From NCBI RefSeq assembly GCF_000758525.1, contig NZ_CP009241.1, positions 6,758,001 through 6,822,000 of the forward strand: a stretch of DNA of 64,000 bases. The letters run 5' to 3'. This DNA comes from Paenibacillus sp. FSL H7-0357. Its GTDB lineage: Bacteria; Bacillota; Bacilli; Paenibacillales; Paenibacillaceae. The translations under genes were made by a program, and so were the position numbers. Shown here piece after piece: positions 18,810 through 27,325 of this stretch; the first letter of the stretch is position 1, and every line of letters starts with the position of its first letter. The notes under the pieces were generated by a model. It saw only the letters and a list, made by a program, of their open reading frames with translations, made no database searches and was not told the DNA's origin.

Positions 18810-18834
18810 AGCGGTAATATGAGCTTGTTTTTTT
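18805..18834 (+). terminator. Terminator next to Tn7-type end
   Basis: Stem AAAACAAGC / GCTTGTTTT with continuing Ts on the plus strand. It overlaps the right tip of the repeat-array element. Confidence 0.6.
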
Positions 18835-18990
18835 ATTTTGCATGATGATCTTTAATGTAATTATCAGAAGGTCCATTGCATTTTTTAGAATAGAAGGTTA
18901 GATTACTAAACATTCATTAAATTGTTAATCGGGAGAGTTTATAACGCGCTATGAATTATCTAAACTATAACGAACAAAAGCACTCGCTAT

Positions 18991-19320
18991 CTAAATCCTT
19001 CCCCAGTTTTTCACCAAATGATTAAAGATTTCTTCCTCTAATTGATTGCGGGGAACTTTCTTTCCAATAATTTCAGATGGAATAACACACGTTCTAAATT
19101 CTTTTATAGAATTTTTGACGATTAGACGAACGTGATCAGGCGATGACTTTACTACTTCAATTGTGCAGTTAATGTTACGATCTTCTACTAAAAATTCTTT
19201 AATTTTCTTAATCGTAGGAAGAATATCATCTAAAGTGTATTCAATGTTTTCCATCAATTTTAAATTCACATCACGTGCAAATTCGTCCACCAAGTCCGAG
19301 AATTTCTTGGATTCACTCAT
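18991..19320 (-). CDS. Hypothetical protein
   Basis: Unrecognised soluble protein of about 109 residues. I choose the internal ATG (MSESKKFSDLVDEFARD...) because AAGGAG lies nine bases upstream; the longer frame to 19380 lacks a site. It has an N-terminal amphipathic helix region and a C-terminal part with VKSSPDHVRLIVKN and a final NWGRI. It is divergent from a small gene 73 bp away and lies in the cargo side of the Tn7-like region. Confidence 0.6.
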   Translation of the reverse strand: MSESKKFSDLVDEFARDVNLKLMENIEYTLDDILPTIKKIKEFLVEDRNINCTIEVVKSSPDHVRLIVKNSIKEFRTCVIPSEIIGKKVPRNQLEEEIFNHLVKNWGRI

Positions 19321-19393
19321 AAAATATTTCTCCTTATCAAGCAGGATTTTTATAGGTATTTTACTATTAAATAGTATCAATAAAGGAACGGTG

Positions 19394-19582
19394 GTGCAAG
19401 ATATGCCTGTTTGTCATAAAAAAACAACGTTAAATTTAGAAATGACCGAAGGAGAATTTTTAATGATGAGGGACTTATTTACAGCTTTGCTGCTCACACA
19501 ACGCTGGCCTGATGGGTCAATTATGGATGATAAGTTTTCAGATTTCGCAAAAAAAGTGCATATTGAATTTAAGCGGATATAA
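19394..19582 (+). CDS. Hypothetical small protein
   Basis: Unrecognised protein of about 62 residues. A GTG start at 19394 six bases after AAAGGA fits better than the ATG at 19403. It contains NLEMTEGEFLMMRDLFTALL and ends HIEFKRI, and is probably helical and cytosolic. It is divergent from the gene at 18991-19320 and directly followed by a strong terminator, which supports it as a real gene. Confidence 0.55.
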   Translation: MQDMPVCHKKTTLNLEMTEGEFLMMRDLFTALLLTQRWPDGSIMDDKFSDFAKKVHIEFKRI

Positions 19583-19613
19583 AAAAAGGGAAGGTTAACT
19601 ACCTTCCTTTTTT
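19581..19613. terminator. Terminator of the 62-residue gene
   Basis: Stem AAAGGGAAGGT / ACCTTCCTTTTTT with a 5-base loop and Ts on the plus strand; A-rich on the other side, so it may work both ways. Confidence 0.75.
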
Positions 19614-19712
19614 AGTTTTATAACTAGGCATTGTTCTTTAAGCAAAATAATGTCCTTTACTAAGAATTGATTCAGTAATTCTACCTACTTATCTTGACTC
19701 TTGTAGTATTTT

Positions 19713-20003
19713 TTAAATTTCCATGAATATCAAAAACAATAAAATAATCATATTAATTATTAATATAGTAATACTATGAGAAGGAATATAGTTTGTTTTA
19801 TCAAAATTGAAAAACACAATTAAGAAAGATAAAATTATGAGAACGTATATGATGTAATAATTAAACACTAAAGAAAATTATACGATAAAAAATGAAGGGA
19901 CAATGACTAACCAAAACAAAAAGGCATTTTCGACCAGAAATAAAGCCATAACATTAAAACCTAATATGTAAAGCGAAAAAAATAACACATGTTTTTTGAA
20001 CAT
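19713..20003 (-). pseudogene. Small membrane protein interrupted by in-frame TAA
   Basis: A good ribosome site (GGGAGGGAAG) precedes an ATG at 20003. It opens a very hydrophobic frame (FKKHVLFFSLYILGFNVMA...) that stops at a TAA at 19878-19880 after 41 codons. The same frame stays open and hydrophobic for 54 more codons, ending ...LFLIFMEI. It reads as one three- to four-segment membrane protein of ~96 residues broken by a nonsense codon. It could still make the 41-residue product. Confidence 0.55.
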
Positions 20004-20053
20004 ATTACTTCCCTCCCCTTCTCTTAATTGGAGGTTTGTAATACCTTTCCTTT

Positions 20054-20212
20054 TTAAAGTAAATCTCTTTTATCTCCCTTATAGATAATTAATAACAGAA
20101 CTGCAAAGATAGCTGTATCGTTTAGCCCCGTATTAAAACCATCAAAATCATAACCCGTGGCCATTAAAAAAGCACAAAATAAGGTTGAAAGATACGCCAA
20201 TGGTTTGAAGAA
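20054..20212 (-). pseudogene. Fragment of a small membrane protein
   Basis: Open frame of about 52 codons with no proper start (TTG at best, or ATG at 20164), encoding LSTLFCAFLMATGYDFDG and a second hydrophobic stretch ending GDKRDLL. It lies 50 bp upstream of the frame at 20003 and may be part of the same decayed unit. Confidence 0.35.
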
Positions 20213-20255
20213 TCAATAAAATATTTCAAAAAATTTAAGTGCTTATATATTCACT

Positions 20256-20767
20256 TTACTGAGGGTGAATTTTATGTTTTATTAAATCTTCAATTAGGGA
20301 GTTGACCTCATTTTCAGTCATATTCCGTATTTTGCTTCCATTAATAAATTACTCTAAAACTAACTTTAATCTTCTAGTTGATTCTAACATCTCAGTTTCG
20401 TTATCAAGTTTCTTTCGGAGTTTTAAATTTATGATCAAAAGACTCATCCCTAACCCCACAATCGCAATACCATCGCAAATTATCGGTACCCATTCATTGA
20501 CGGCATCTGTATTAAACGTTTTTCCTCTAGTAAATGCAAAGATAATAAGGGTCCATAAAATGGATATTATAATAGCCTGACTATTCTCCAGTTCAGCAAG
20601 TAGAGTAATAATCAAAGACAATGCCCCAACCCCTATAAACCAAATGGGCGATAACATAGAATGAACTACAGGAATAAAGTTAATATTCCAATTACTATAC
20701 ATGCAACTGCTACCACACGGGTAATGTCCAATCTATTTCTTTCATTACGAATATCAAGTGGCCCCAT
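20256..20767 (-). pseudogene. Degenerate paralogue of the membrane protein at 22902-23378
   Basis: The ancestral frame starts at 20767 after AGGAGG with MGPLDIRNERNRL and a hydrophobic helix, shifts frame near 20655-20665, then continues IWFIGVGALSLIIT. A TAA at 20349-20351 stands where the paralogue has Lys; beyond it the frame still reads NMTENEVNSLIEDLIKH and ends HPQ. About two-thirds of residues match the paralogue. It is dead or truncated by two lesions. A small plus-strand gene lies divergently, as beside the paralogue. Confidence 0.75.
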
Positions 20768-20847
20768 TTCTATTCCTCCTATAAATTTCAATGCTTTTAG
20801 CTTTATTTAGATAATACAACAAACAAAGGAGGTTATTTGTTACTTAT

Positions 20848-21003
20848 TTGGAAATATTATTAATTCGATATATTTTAGTAATCGCAGCTCTCGTCAGTAT
20901 TTATTTGGCTAAAGTGCGTTCCGACCTTATAAAAAGATTGGAAATGCTCAACTTGCTCCTTATGGTTCTTCACCTCTTTTTGCAAGCCCTAATAGAAAGA
21001 TAA
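20848..21003 (+). CDS. Small single-TM peptide, paralogue of 23504-23656
   Basis: Fifty-one-residue product from a TTG start, too short for usual gene callers. It contains one hydrophobic segment followed by SDLIKRLEMLNLLLM, nearly identical to TDLIKRLEMVNLLLL in the copy at 23504. AGGAGG lies 16 bases upstream, which is far, so translation is uncertain. It is divergent from the degenerate membrane-protein gene and belongs to the duplicated block. Function unknown; the size would suit a holin-like or regulatory membrane peptide. Confidence 0.5.
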   Translation: MEILLIRYILVIAALVSIYLAKVRSDLIKRLEMLNLLLMVLHLFLQALIER

Positions 21004-21096
21004 AGTAAGCTAACATAAACATAATTTATAACATAACCGATACCTTATCCTTACAAAAAAAAGAACCTGTAGGACAATAGGTTCTTTTTTGCACCC

Positions 21097-21430
21097 TTAA
21101 ATATTTATACATTCTAGTCTAATCTCTTGTGCCACTGCTTCCGAAAAGCTTGGCCTTAACCCAGCTTTCCGAATAATTCTCCACTGTAGCACCAACTCTT
21201 TGTCACGGCGCAGTTCCTCTGCTACATACTTAACTCTACGAATTTGAAACTCTTCAAGAGTCTCCACAACCTGCTGTATAAATGCAGTTGTTAAAGGCAC
21301 TTTCTGAGAATGTTTTTGTACAATACCCAGCTCAGAAATCCGTTTACCAATCATACTGACGGATATACGCTCGGGATTTTCCCTGTTTGAAGGCTCCTCT
21401 TTGACTACAATGGGCTCTTCTCCTTTTATC
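21097..21430 (-). pseudogene. tnsD C-terminal fragment
   Basis: The last ~85 codons repeat the C-terminus of the intact tnsD at 23736 almost residue for residue (EEFQIRRVKYVAEELRRDKE and so on). DNA similarity continues to about 21415-21430 and then stops. It is the tail of a second Tn7-like element whose front part was deleted. Confidence 0.9.
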
Positions 21431-21551
21431 CTTTAATGTAGACTTAAGCTAGAATTTATCAGTAAAAGGAAAAGCCAAGCGAGTAATCAGGAATAGCCAC
21501 CTGATATCGTCTGGCAGAGATCTATAAATTCAAAGGAATTGTCAAAAGATA

Positions 21552-22031
21552 TTATCCTGTTTTCGCCTTCTTTTTCTCAATCTTTGGTTTTTCATTCATG
21601 GTTACAGGAATTCCTAGCGGATCAGCAACTAACATTAAATTATTTATTGTTCCGTTAATTGTATCAAGTATGTATTTCATATTTTCGTCCTTGTACTTCT
21701 CTTCATGATGAGTAACTCTTTTCATTGGGTCTCCAAGCGGAAGGCCGTTATAAAACATCTGCATGGTATACCCTGCTTCTGCTGTTTTTTTCAGAAGAGA
21801 ATCTGATATATCTACAAATGGTTCATAAATCAATGTAAATTTTACAAAGGCCTTCTTTTCGCCTTCTTCCACACCTTTACGATATTCAATCTCCATTAAT
21901 GCTTTAATTTCTTGAGGTCCACTATGTTCAAGAGGATTATTTTTCTTCTTAATTGCTTTAATAGAAGTGGAACCAATGAAACCAATAATAAAGCTGATGA
22001 TTATACTTAGAATAAAAACAGTCGTCGACAT
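21552..22031 (-). CDS. Hypothetical membrane-anchored protein (transposon cargo)
   Basis: Unrecognised protein of 159 residues. I choose the ATG giving MSTTVFILSIIISFIIGFI because AAGGAG lies seven bases upstream. One N-terminal transmembrane segment (about residues 4-22) is followed by a basic patch and a soluble, mostly helical domain ending in a Lys-rich tail (KPKIEKKKAK). It is probably anchored with the bulk in the cytoplasm. It lies between the two tnsD copies, so it is likely cargo. Confidence 0.6.
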   Translation of the reverse strand: MSTTVFILSIIISFIIGFIGSTSIKAIKKKNNPLEHSGPQEIKALMEIEYRKGVEEGEKKAFVKFTLIYEPFVDISDSLLKKTAEAGYTMQMFYNGLPLGDPMKRVTHHEEKYKDENMKYILDTINGTINNLMLVADPLGIPVTMNEKPKIEKKKAKTG

Positions 22032-22169
22032 TATCCAACTCCTTAACATTTATAAAAAATAAAGTAATTATTCTCGGTAATAATCCTATATATCTTGGGT
22101 CTATTGTACTACATGAATATTTAATCTTCTACTTAATTCCTTATAAAAATTCAATAGATTCCGAATTTA

Positions 22170-22844
22170 TCAAACCCAAAAGTAATGAGGTTTTAGGTCA
22201 GGAAACAATTGATACAATTTAAATTTGCTTCGGATTAAATCATTCGGTACACTTTTTTGCAATCCATACTCTAACGTAAATAAAGCAGAATAAATTGCAT
22301 CCCATTCATGTTCAGAGCAATTTTGCGGGAGAAATGTCTTACTAAATTTATTTAAGTTTCCCACATGTCTGATTTTGTTTATAAGAAAAGAATTCATTGT
22401 TTTCGAAGGAGCCTTTTTACTCAATGTGTACTTTGTTTTGGTCTCAGCATAATAAGCAACTTTAGGATGAGTTTCATTAATTATAGCATTGGGAAATTTC
22501 TTTGAAAGTAAGTCTCCAAGCATAATGCCCTGAGTAAGCATGGAACCACGTGCCCCATTAATAGAAAAAACACTACGATAAGCCAGTTTGTATTTCATTT
22601 TCAAATACCTATCCATAGGCCTCCAACCACATCTGTAAGTTGACCACCACAAACAAGAATCAATTCCAATAGCTATTACAGAGTCATTAGAACTGATAGA
22701 CATACTGATCCAGCGAATAATCGTATTTACTGACTTTTCGTTCTTTGTTTTAACATCAATGATTTTATTTCCTTTAAGAAAAATCAATGCAACTCCGTTT
22801 TTGTTTTGCCCTCCTGGATCGATTCCAATTACTACATCTCTCAT
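22170..22844 (-). CDS. DUF429-like predicted RNase H-fold protein (cargo)
   Basis: Protein of 224 residues with the layout of DUF429, a predicted RNase H-like nuclease family. The first strand is VVIGIDPGGQNKNGVALI (acidic Asp near 9), a second acidic site is AIGIDSCLWW near 60, NETHPKVAYY follows near 125, and SEHEWDAIYSALFTLEYG near 185 supplies late acidic residues. Length fits the family. Activity has not been shown for most members. In this mobile setting it may process nucleic acid or act in defence. Start follows AAAGAGGT. Confidence 0.65.
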   Translation of the reverse strand: MRDVVIGIDPGGQNKNGVALIFLKGNKIIDVKTKNEKSVNTIIRWISMSISSNDSVIAIGIDSCLWWSTYRCGWRPMDRYLKMKYKLAYRSVFSINGARGSMLTQGIMLGDLLSKKFPNAIINETHPKVAYYAETKTKYTLSKKAPSKTMNSFLINKIRHVGNLNKFSKTFLPQNCSEHEWDAIYSALFTLEYGLQKSVPNDLIRSKFKLYQLFPDLKPHYFWV

Positions 22845-22901
22845 TTAATACCTCTTTCATTTCATAATTTTATAGGATTCAAGTTAATTGCTATATTCAC
22901 T

Positions 22902-23378
22902 TTACTGAGGGAAAACCTTATGTTTTATTAAGTCCTCAATTAAGGAGTTGACCTCGCTATCAGTCATATTCCATATTTTATTTCCATGTATAAATTTCTC
23001 TAAAACTAACTTTAATCTTCTGTTCGGTTCTAAAATTTCAATTTCATTCTCCAGTTTCTTTTTTTGCTTGTAAAAAATGAGTAATAGACTAAATCCTAAA
23101 GTGAAAATAGCAATACTATCACAAATTATTGGTGCCCATTTATCAATGGCTTCAGTATTAAACGTTTTTCCTCTAACAAAAGCAAAAAGAATAATAGTCC
23201 ATATAAATGATAACCAAATAGCTTGCGTGCTCTCTAATTCGGCTACAGCCGTAAAAACAAGAGCTAAAGCCCCTACGGCTATAAACCAAAGTGGAGTTAT
23301 AAAAGAGTGTATAGAAGGAATAAGAGTGATAAAACTAGAACAAATAAATAAAATGCCCATTATTCCTATTATTTTCAA
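22902..23378 (-). CDS. Four-TM membrane protein beside tnsD
   Basis: Unrecognised protein with about four hydrophobic segments in the first 110 residues (GIMGILFICSSFITL, LWFIAVGALALVFTAV, IWLSFIWTIILFAFV, FTLGFSLLLIFY) and a charged cytoplasmic tail containing MTDSEVNSLIEDLIKH. The reading frame has only a TTG start with no ribosome site. A well-placed ATG with AGGGGGAG lies in frame at 23414, separated by a TAA at 23388-23390. So the N-terminus is damaged, or internal initiation is used. Its decayed twin is at 20256. Confidence 0.55.
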   Translation of the reverse strand: MKIIGIMGILFICSSFITLIPSIHSFITPLWFIAVGALALVFTAVAELESTQAIWLSFIWTIILFAFVRGKTFNTEAIDKWAPIICDSIAIFTLGFSLLLIFYKQKKKLENEIEILEPNRRLKLVLEKFIHGNKIWNMTDSEVNSLIEDLIKHKVFPQ

Positions 23379-23503
23379 TATATTTCTTTAGTACCAATTC
23401 TTCAGCGGATTCATTTATACTCCCCCTATTATTTTAGAAAATCTAAAGGTTATTAGATTTATTTAGATAATACAACAAATGAAGGGGGAGGTAAGTGATT
23501 TAT

Positions 23504-23656
23504 ATGGAACTAATAATAATACGTGCACTTTTAATAATTCAGGCTCTTACTTGTATATATTTTGCTAAAAAATATACTGATCTTATAAAAAGATTGGAAA
23601 TGGTAAATTTACTTCTACTAATTTCATACTTTTTTTTACTTACCATAATAAGGTAG
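23504..23656 (+). CDS. Small single-TM peptide
   Basis: Fifty-residue product (MELIIIRALLIIQ..., then YTDLIKRLEMVNLLLL) from an ATG downstream of GGGGGAGG (13-base spacing). Mostly hydrophobic with a short positively charged break, so probably a membrane peptide with one or two helices. It is divergent from the four-TM gene, and the arrangement is repeated at 20848. Conservation of the charged core between copies, with changes elsewhere, argues that it is or was a real gene. Function unknown. Confidence 0.55.
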   Translation: MELIIIRALLIIQALTCIYFAKKYTDLIKRLEMVNLLLLISYFFLLTIIR

Positions 23657-23735
23657 TAGTCTAGTTGCAAATACTACGATTATAACTAATCTCCTTAAAG
23701 AGCCTATAAAGTCATAGGTTCTTTTCGTTTTCATA

Positions 23736-25586
23736 TCAAATATTTTTACACTCTAGATGAATCTGTTGTGTAACTGCTTCCGAAAAGCCTGGCCTTAAAC
23801 CAGCTTTACGAACAATTTTCCACTGTAACACCAATTCTTTATCACGGCGAAGTTCCTCTGCTACATACTTAACTCTGCGAATTTGAAACTCTTCAAGTGT
23901 CTCCACAGCCTGATGTATAAATGCAATCGTTAAAGGCACTTTTTCTGGATGTTTTTGTAAAACACCCAGTTCAGCAATTCGTTTACCAATCATACTGACG
24001 GTTATACGCTCAGGCTTTTCCTCAGTTGAAAGCTCCTTTTCGACTACAGTAGTTGCGGCGATAAGCATCTGCTGGTCGCGCGCTTCCCAATTCACCCGAG
24101 TATCTGAATACTTTTGGGGTACCGTTATATCAGGTAACTGTTGATACAACCACTGGTTGTCATGCCGATAGAGCCAGGCAAAATCCTTTGGTGCCATTTC
24201 CCTAAGCTCTTTTCTGGTGGCCAGGGGATGAATTTGTTGCAACTGGAGCCATCGTTTTCTCCGCTTATTTCTCTCACGATCCTCAGGCACCTCTCGTGCA
24301 CAAATAGCTTCTTCTTGAACTCCCCCAGCCAATATTCTCTTGTATTTGATAACCGTACCTCTATCGCAACCAAGTACTGAGGCGATACTCGTAATCGTTT
24401 TACCTTCTGACGACAATTTAAGCAGTTGCTTCTCCCACGTTTTCCCGAAAACTTTGACTTCACCGATTCGGGATCGATCCTCTACCGTCCGATCGGGCCC
24501 ACGGCGGGAATATACAAATCCACAAGGACAAGAAAATGTCCCCATAGGCAGTCCTGTATCATAGTCCCGTGTTATCTTCACTTCACGAATGGTCGCGTGC
24601 CCGACATGACTTGCACCTCGATTTAAGCAAGGCCATGGCCCTTCACCGAAGGGAAGATATTTTATTTCCGTGGTAAAAAATATATCAGGACTCAACCCTA
24701 AAAAATGCATCATTAATAAATGTTGAATCGGATGTGCGGCTCCACGCTGTTTTCGAACCATTTTCAATAACCAATTTTGTTCCTTATAAATCACTTCACA
24801 ATCTAGTGATCTAAGAAAATCTCGGCCATAAAAACCTACAAAAGACCGCATAAACTTTTCATTATGAACCTTTCCTGAAAAACTTGCATAACCTTCCTGC
24901 TGTAAACAAGCGATATATTTTTCTCGGATCACCTCTAGTCCAATAATGGGTGGTTCATTTCTCAATAGCCAATACGCTGCATTGGCTAAAAAACGCTCAT
25001 GTTCCGAGGGATTATCCTGACTAACTTCCTCCCCTGAAGTAATCGCTTGTGATATATCAATAAACTCGTGTTTATTCTCTCGACTCGAAACTTGAAGTGA
25101 ACTAGTAAGAAGCCGCGAATAATGCTTATGACAAATGTGTATCCCAGGAATTTGGTGACTAATGTGCCAATAAGGTTCTCCAAATTGATTACAGTCTTCG
25201 ACTATGCACTCATGGCAATATCGCATATGAGAAAGGAAAGGAATACGACTAGCAAGTACACCAATAGTTGTATGTACATCACCATCCATCTTCATCTTCT
25301 CAATTACCTTTTCAGCACGATCAGGAGGTAAAAAGGGTGCATATAATCGATACAAGGTTAGATTTTGAATCATTCGTTCGGGAGTAAAATGTGTGCCCAC
25401 GGGGAGATTAGAGTGTAGTATAGAAAGCCTTGTTGGTAAATCGTAAACGGCAGATGCCGTTCTGCTTGAAAATGCATCCTGTACGGTTTCTTTACTACCG
25501 ATCATTACATTTCGGCTAACCAAATTGAATCTAGCTAAGACACTGTACAGCAATTCATCAGGATGAGGATTAAACTCAAAGATCAT
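23736..25586 (-). CDS. tnsD: Tn7-like target-selector TnsD/TniQ
   Basis: DNA-binding protein of 616 residues that should choose the insertion site and recruit TnsC. The N-terminal TniQ domain starts with FNPHPDELLYSVLARF; the zinc site near 120-155 is CHECIVEDC followed by ICHKH. A helix-turn-helix-like stretch near 400 (TSIASVLGCDRGTVIKYKR) and a long C-terminal region are characteristic of TnsD rather than the shorter TniQ of CRISPR-linked elements. It follows tnsC by 11 bp in the operon. The target sequence cannot be identified here. A truncated second copy of its C-terminus is at 21097. Confidence 0.92.
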   Translation of the reverse strand: MIFEFNPHPDELLYSVLARFNLVSRNVMIGSKETVQDAFSSRTASAVYDLPTRLSILHSNLPVGTHFTPERMIQNLTLYRLYAPFLPPDRAEKVIEKMKMDGDVHTTIGVLASRIPFLSHMRYCHECIVEDCNQFGEPYWHISHQIPGIHICHKHYSRLLTSSLQVSSRENKHEFIDISQAITSGEEVSQDNPSEHERFLANAAYWLLRNEPPIIGLEVIREKYIACLQQEGYASFSGKVHNEKFMRSFVGFYGRDFLRSLDCEVIYKEQNWLLKMVRKQRGAAHPIQHLLMMHFLGLSPDIFFTTEIKYLPFGEGPWPCLNRGASHVGHATIREVKITRDYDTGLPMGTFSCPCGFVYSRRGPDRTVEDRSRIGEVKVFGKTWEKQLLKLSSEGKTITSIASVLGCDRGTVIKYKRILAGGVQEEAICAREVPEDRERNKRRKRWLQLQQIHPLATRKELREMAPKDFAWLYRHDNQWLYQQLPDITVPQKYSDTRVNWEARDQQMLIAATTVVEKELSTEEKPERITVSMIGKRIAELGVLQKHPEKVPLTIAFIHQAVETLEEFQIRRVKYVAEELRRDKELVLQWKIVRKAGLRPGFSEAVTQQIHLECKNI

Positions 25587-25597
25587 TCGCTTCCCTC

Positions 25598-27325
25598 CTA
25601 TACCGCATAGAATTCCAATGCATTTCGAATGTAACCTGCTTCCCCTAATGCATCATAAGGTGGTTTCCGTACAGACAATGCCTGAGCATAAATTGCTCGT
25701 AAATCCTGGTCGGAGTAGGACACATTTTTATCGGCTCGTGATTTCGGGTTTCTTCCCACCTTGGGCTGACTCTGTTCTTCTTTTGAAACTCGTACCAATT
25801 CGAAAGCATCCCACATCGCTATTTTAATGTCATGACTAGCACCATTTCTGTCGAGCGCCTTTTTTGCACATGCTTTTGCTAATTCTTGTTCGACCCCCAT
25901 ATTGACAAGGTTCATCGCAATTTGTATCACTAACAATTCTTCATCCGCTTCACCAACAGATTCCACGCTCTCCAGCTTTTGCTGCATAGCAAGAGTATTC
26001 ATGCGACCCGATACAACCAGTTTTCCCCGCTGATTTTGGTAAAAATTATTGAGAAGATCTGCCTCTAGCGGAATAACATCCCCGTAAGTAATCAATTTTT
26101 CTTCATCACCATTTCGAAGAGCATCAAGGATCGGTTGAGCCGTTTTCATATGTGTTTTAGCAGTTTGTTTAATCAGTTGAGGTGTAATTTTCTCTACCTC
26201 TGCAAAACCAATTAAGGACCATTGAATAAGCATAAAGAGTTTAACAGCAATATCAACAATACCCTGCGACTGGTCATACATCATATCTCTAAGAGAATCG
26301 TCCAAAGGCGTATACTCACTGGTAAACTGATACTTCCAAAGCTTTTTAATGAACATCTCCCATTCACGATCGTCTACGGATAAAGGGGTCCATATCATCT
26401 CGCCTTGCGACAATCCACGTCGTACCTGCGCAAATTCCTTGGTCAGAATCTGCTGGGCTTTGTGGGTGCCAATTAGTATAACAGGGACTCCAATTTGATT
26501 ATTTAGCTTGACAAAGAAATTAAGCATTTGTTCGGCGCCACCACTGGCTGCTTTGTTTAGTCGCTGAATTTCATCAATGACCAAAACTCCAAGACCTAAC
26601 GAAGAGGCAATGAGCGACATCTCAGGTAGAAGCTCATCAGCAGAGCGTCTGCTCTTGTAAAACTTTCTATAAAAATCCGTACCCATAATGACATCTACGG
26701 ATTGAAAGAAATTAAAGACGAGCGCTTTGATTGATCCGTTATACGGACATTCAAGTTTCAACCATACAATCTGGTGACGTTCAAACCTATGACCGTTATA
26801 TTCATGGTGTACAATTAATTGAGGGTAGTACGCTAATACACGTTCAACCGATTTTGTTTTCCCAACTCCACTGGTCCCCACAATACTAAACCCAGTCGCC
26901 GCTGACGAAAGTACAGGCTTCGTGTAATCATCCTCCCCATCCCACTTTAACTCTGGATATGCGGAGCGTAGTTGTTTCGTCCACTCCGCAGAAAGTGGAT
27001 TACGCGTGACATAGCCTCCCCTAATCACCCTAGAGATTCTCTGATGCAAATCAAGCTGGTTAGGAGTAGGCTGAATTAAATTGGAAACGCGCTGGACAGC
27101 ATGTTGACGGTACTCAGGCGCCTGTTCACGTTCGGATTCCAAATACGCAGGTTCAAGCCGAAGCTGAACGGCCGCCTCTTTCGTGCTTAAAATTGGAGGG
27201 AGCGCAGCAATATATACATTATGCTGATGCATAGGGTCTAGCGATTCTGTATATCTTGCTATAGCTCTGTTTCCGACAAATGCATGGGTCCCATCTGCTA
27301 AAATTTGTTTTTTAATATCATTCAT
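25598..27325 (-). CDS. tnsC: Tn7-like AAA+ regulator TnsC
   Basis: ATPase of 575 residues that links target selection to the transposase. Walker A VGTSGVGKTKSVER lies near residue 145-158 and Walker B LGVLVIDEIQRL near 250, followed by sensor-1-like VILIGTHKA. I use the ATG eight bases inside the tnsB end because GGAGG lies five bases upstream; the longer frame has none. The gene overlaps tnsB by 8 bp, showing translational coupling. A short decayed copy of its middle part lies at 33448. Confidence 0.93.
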   Translation of the reverse strand: MNDIKKQILADGTHAFVGNRAIARYTESLDPMHQHNVYIAALPPILSTKEAAVQLRLEPAYLESEREQAPEYRQHAVQRVSNLIQPTPNQLDLHQRISRVIRGGYVTRNPLSAEWTKQLRSAYPELKWDGEDDYTKPVLSSAATGFSIVGTSGVGKTKSVERVLAYYPQLIVHHEYNGHRFERHQIVWLKLECPYNGSIKALVFNFFQSVDVIMGTDFYRKFYKSRRSADELLPEMSLIASSLGLGVLVIDEIQRLNKAASGGAEQMLNFFVKLNNQIGVPVILIGTHKAQQILTKEFAQVRRGLSQGEMIWTPLSVDDREWEMFIKKLWKYQFTSEYTPLDDSLRDMMYDQSQGIVDIAVKLFMLIQWSLIGFAEVEKITPQLIKQTAKTHMKTAQPILDALRNGDEEKLITYGDVIPLEADLLNNFYQNQRGKLVVSGRMNTLAMQQKLESVESVGEADEELLVIQIAMNLVNMGVEQELAKACAKKALDRNGASHDIKIAMWDAFELVRVSKEEQSQPKVGRNPKSRADKNVSYSDQDLRAIYAQALSVRKPPYDALGEAGYIRNALEFYAV

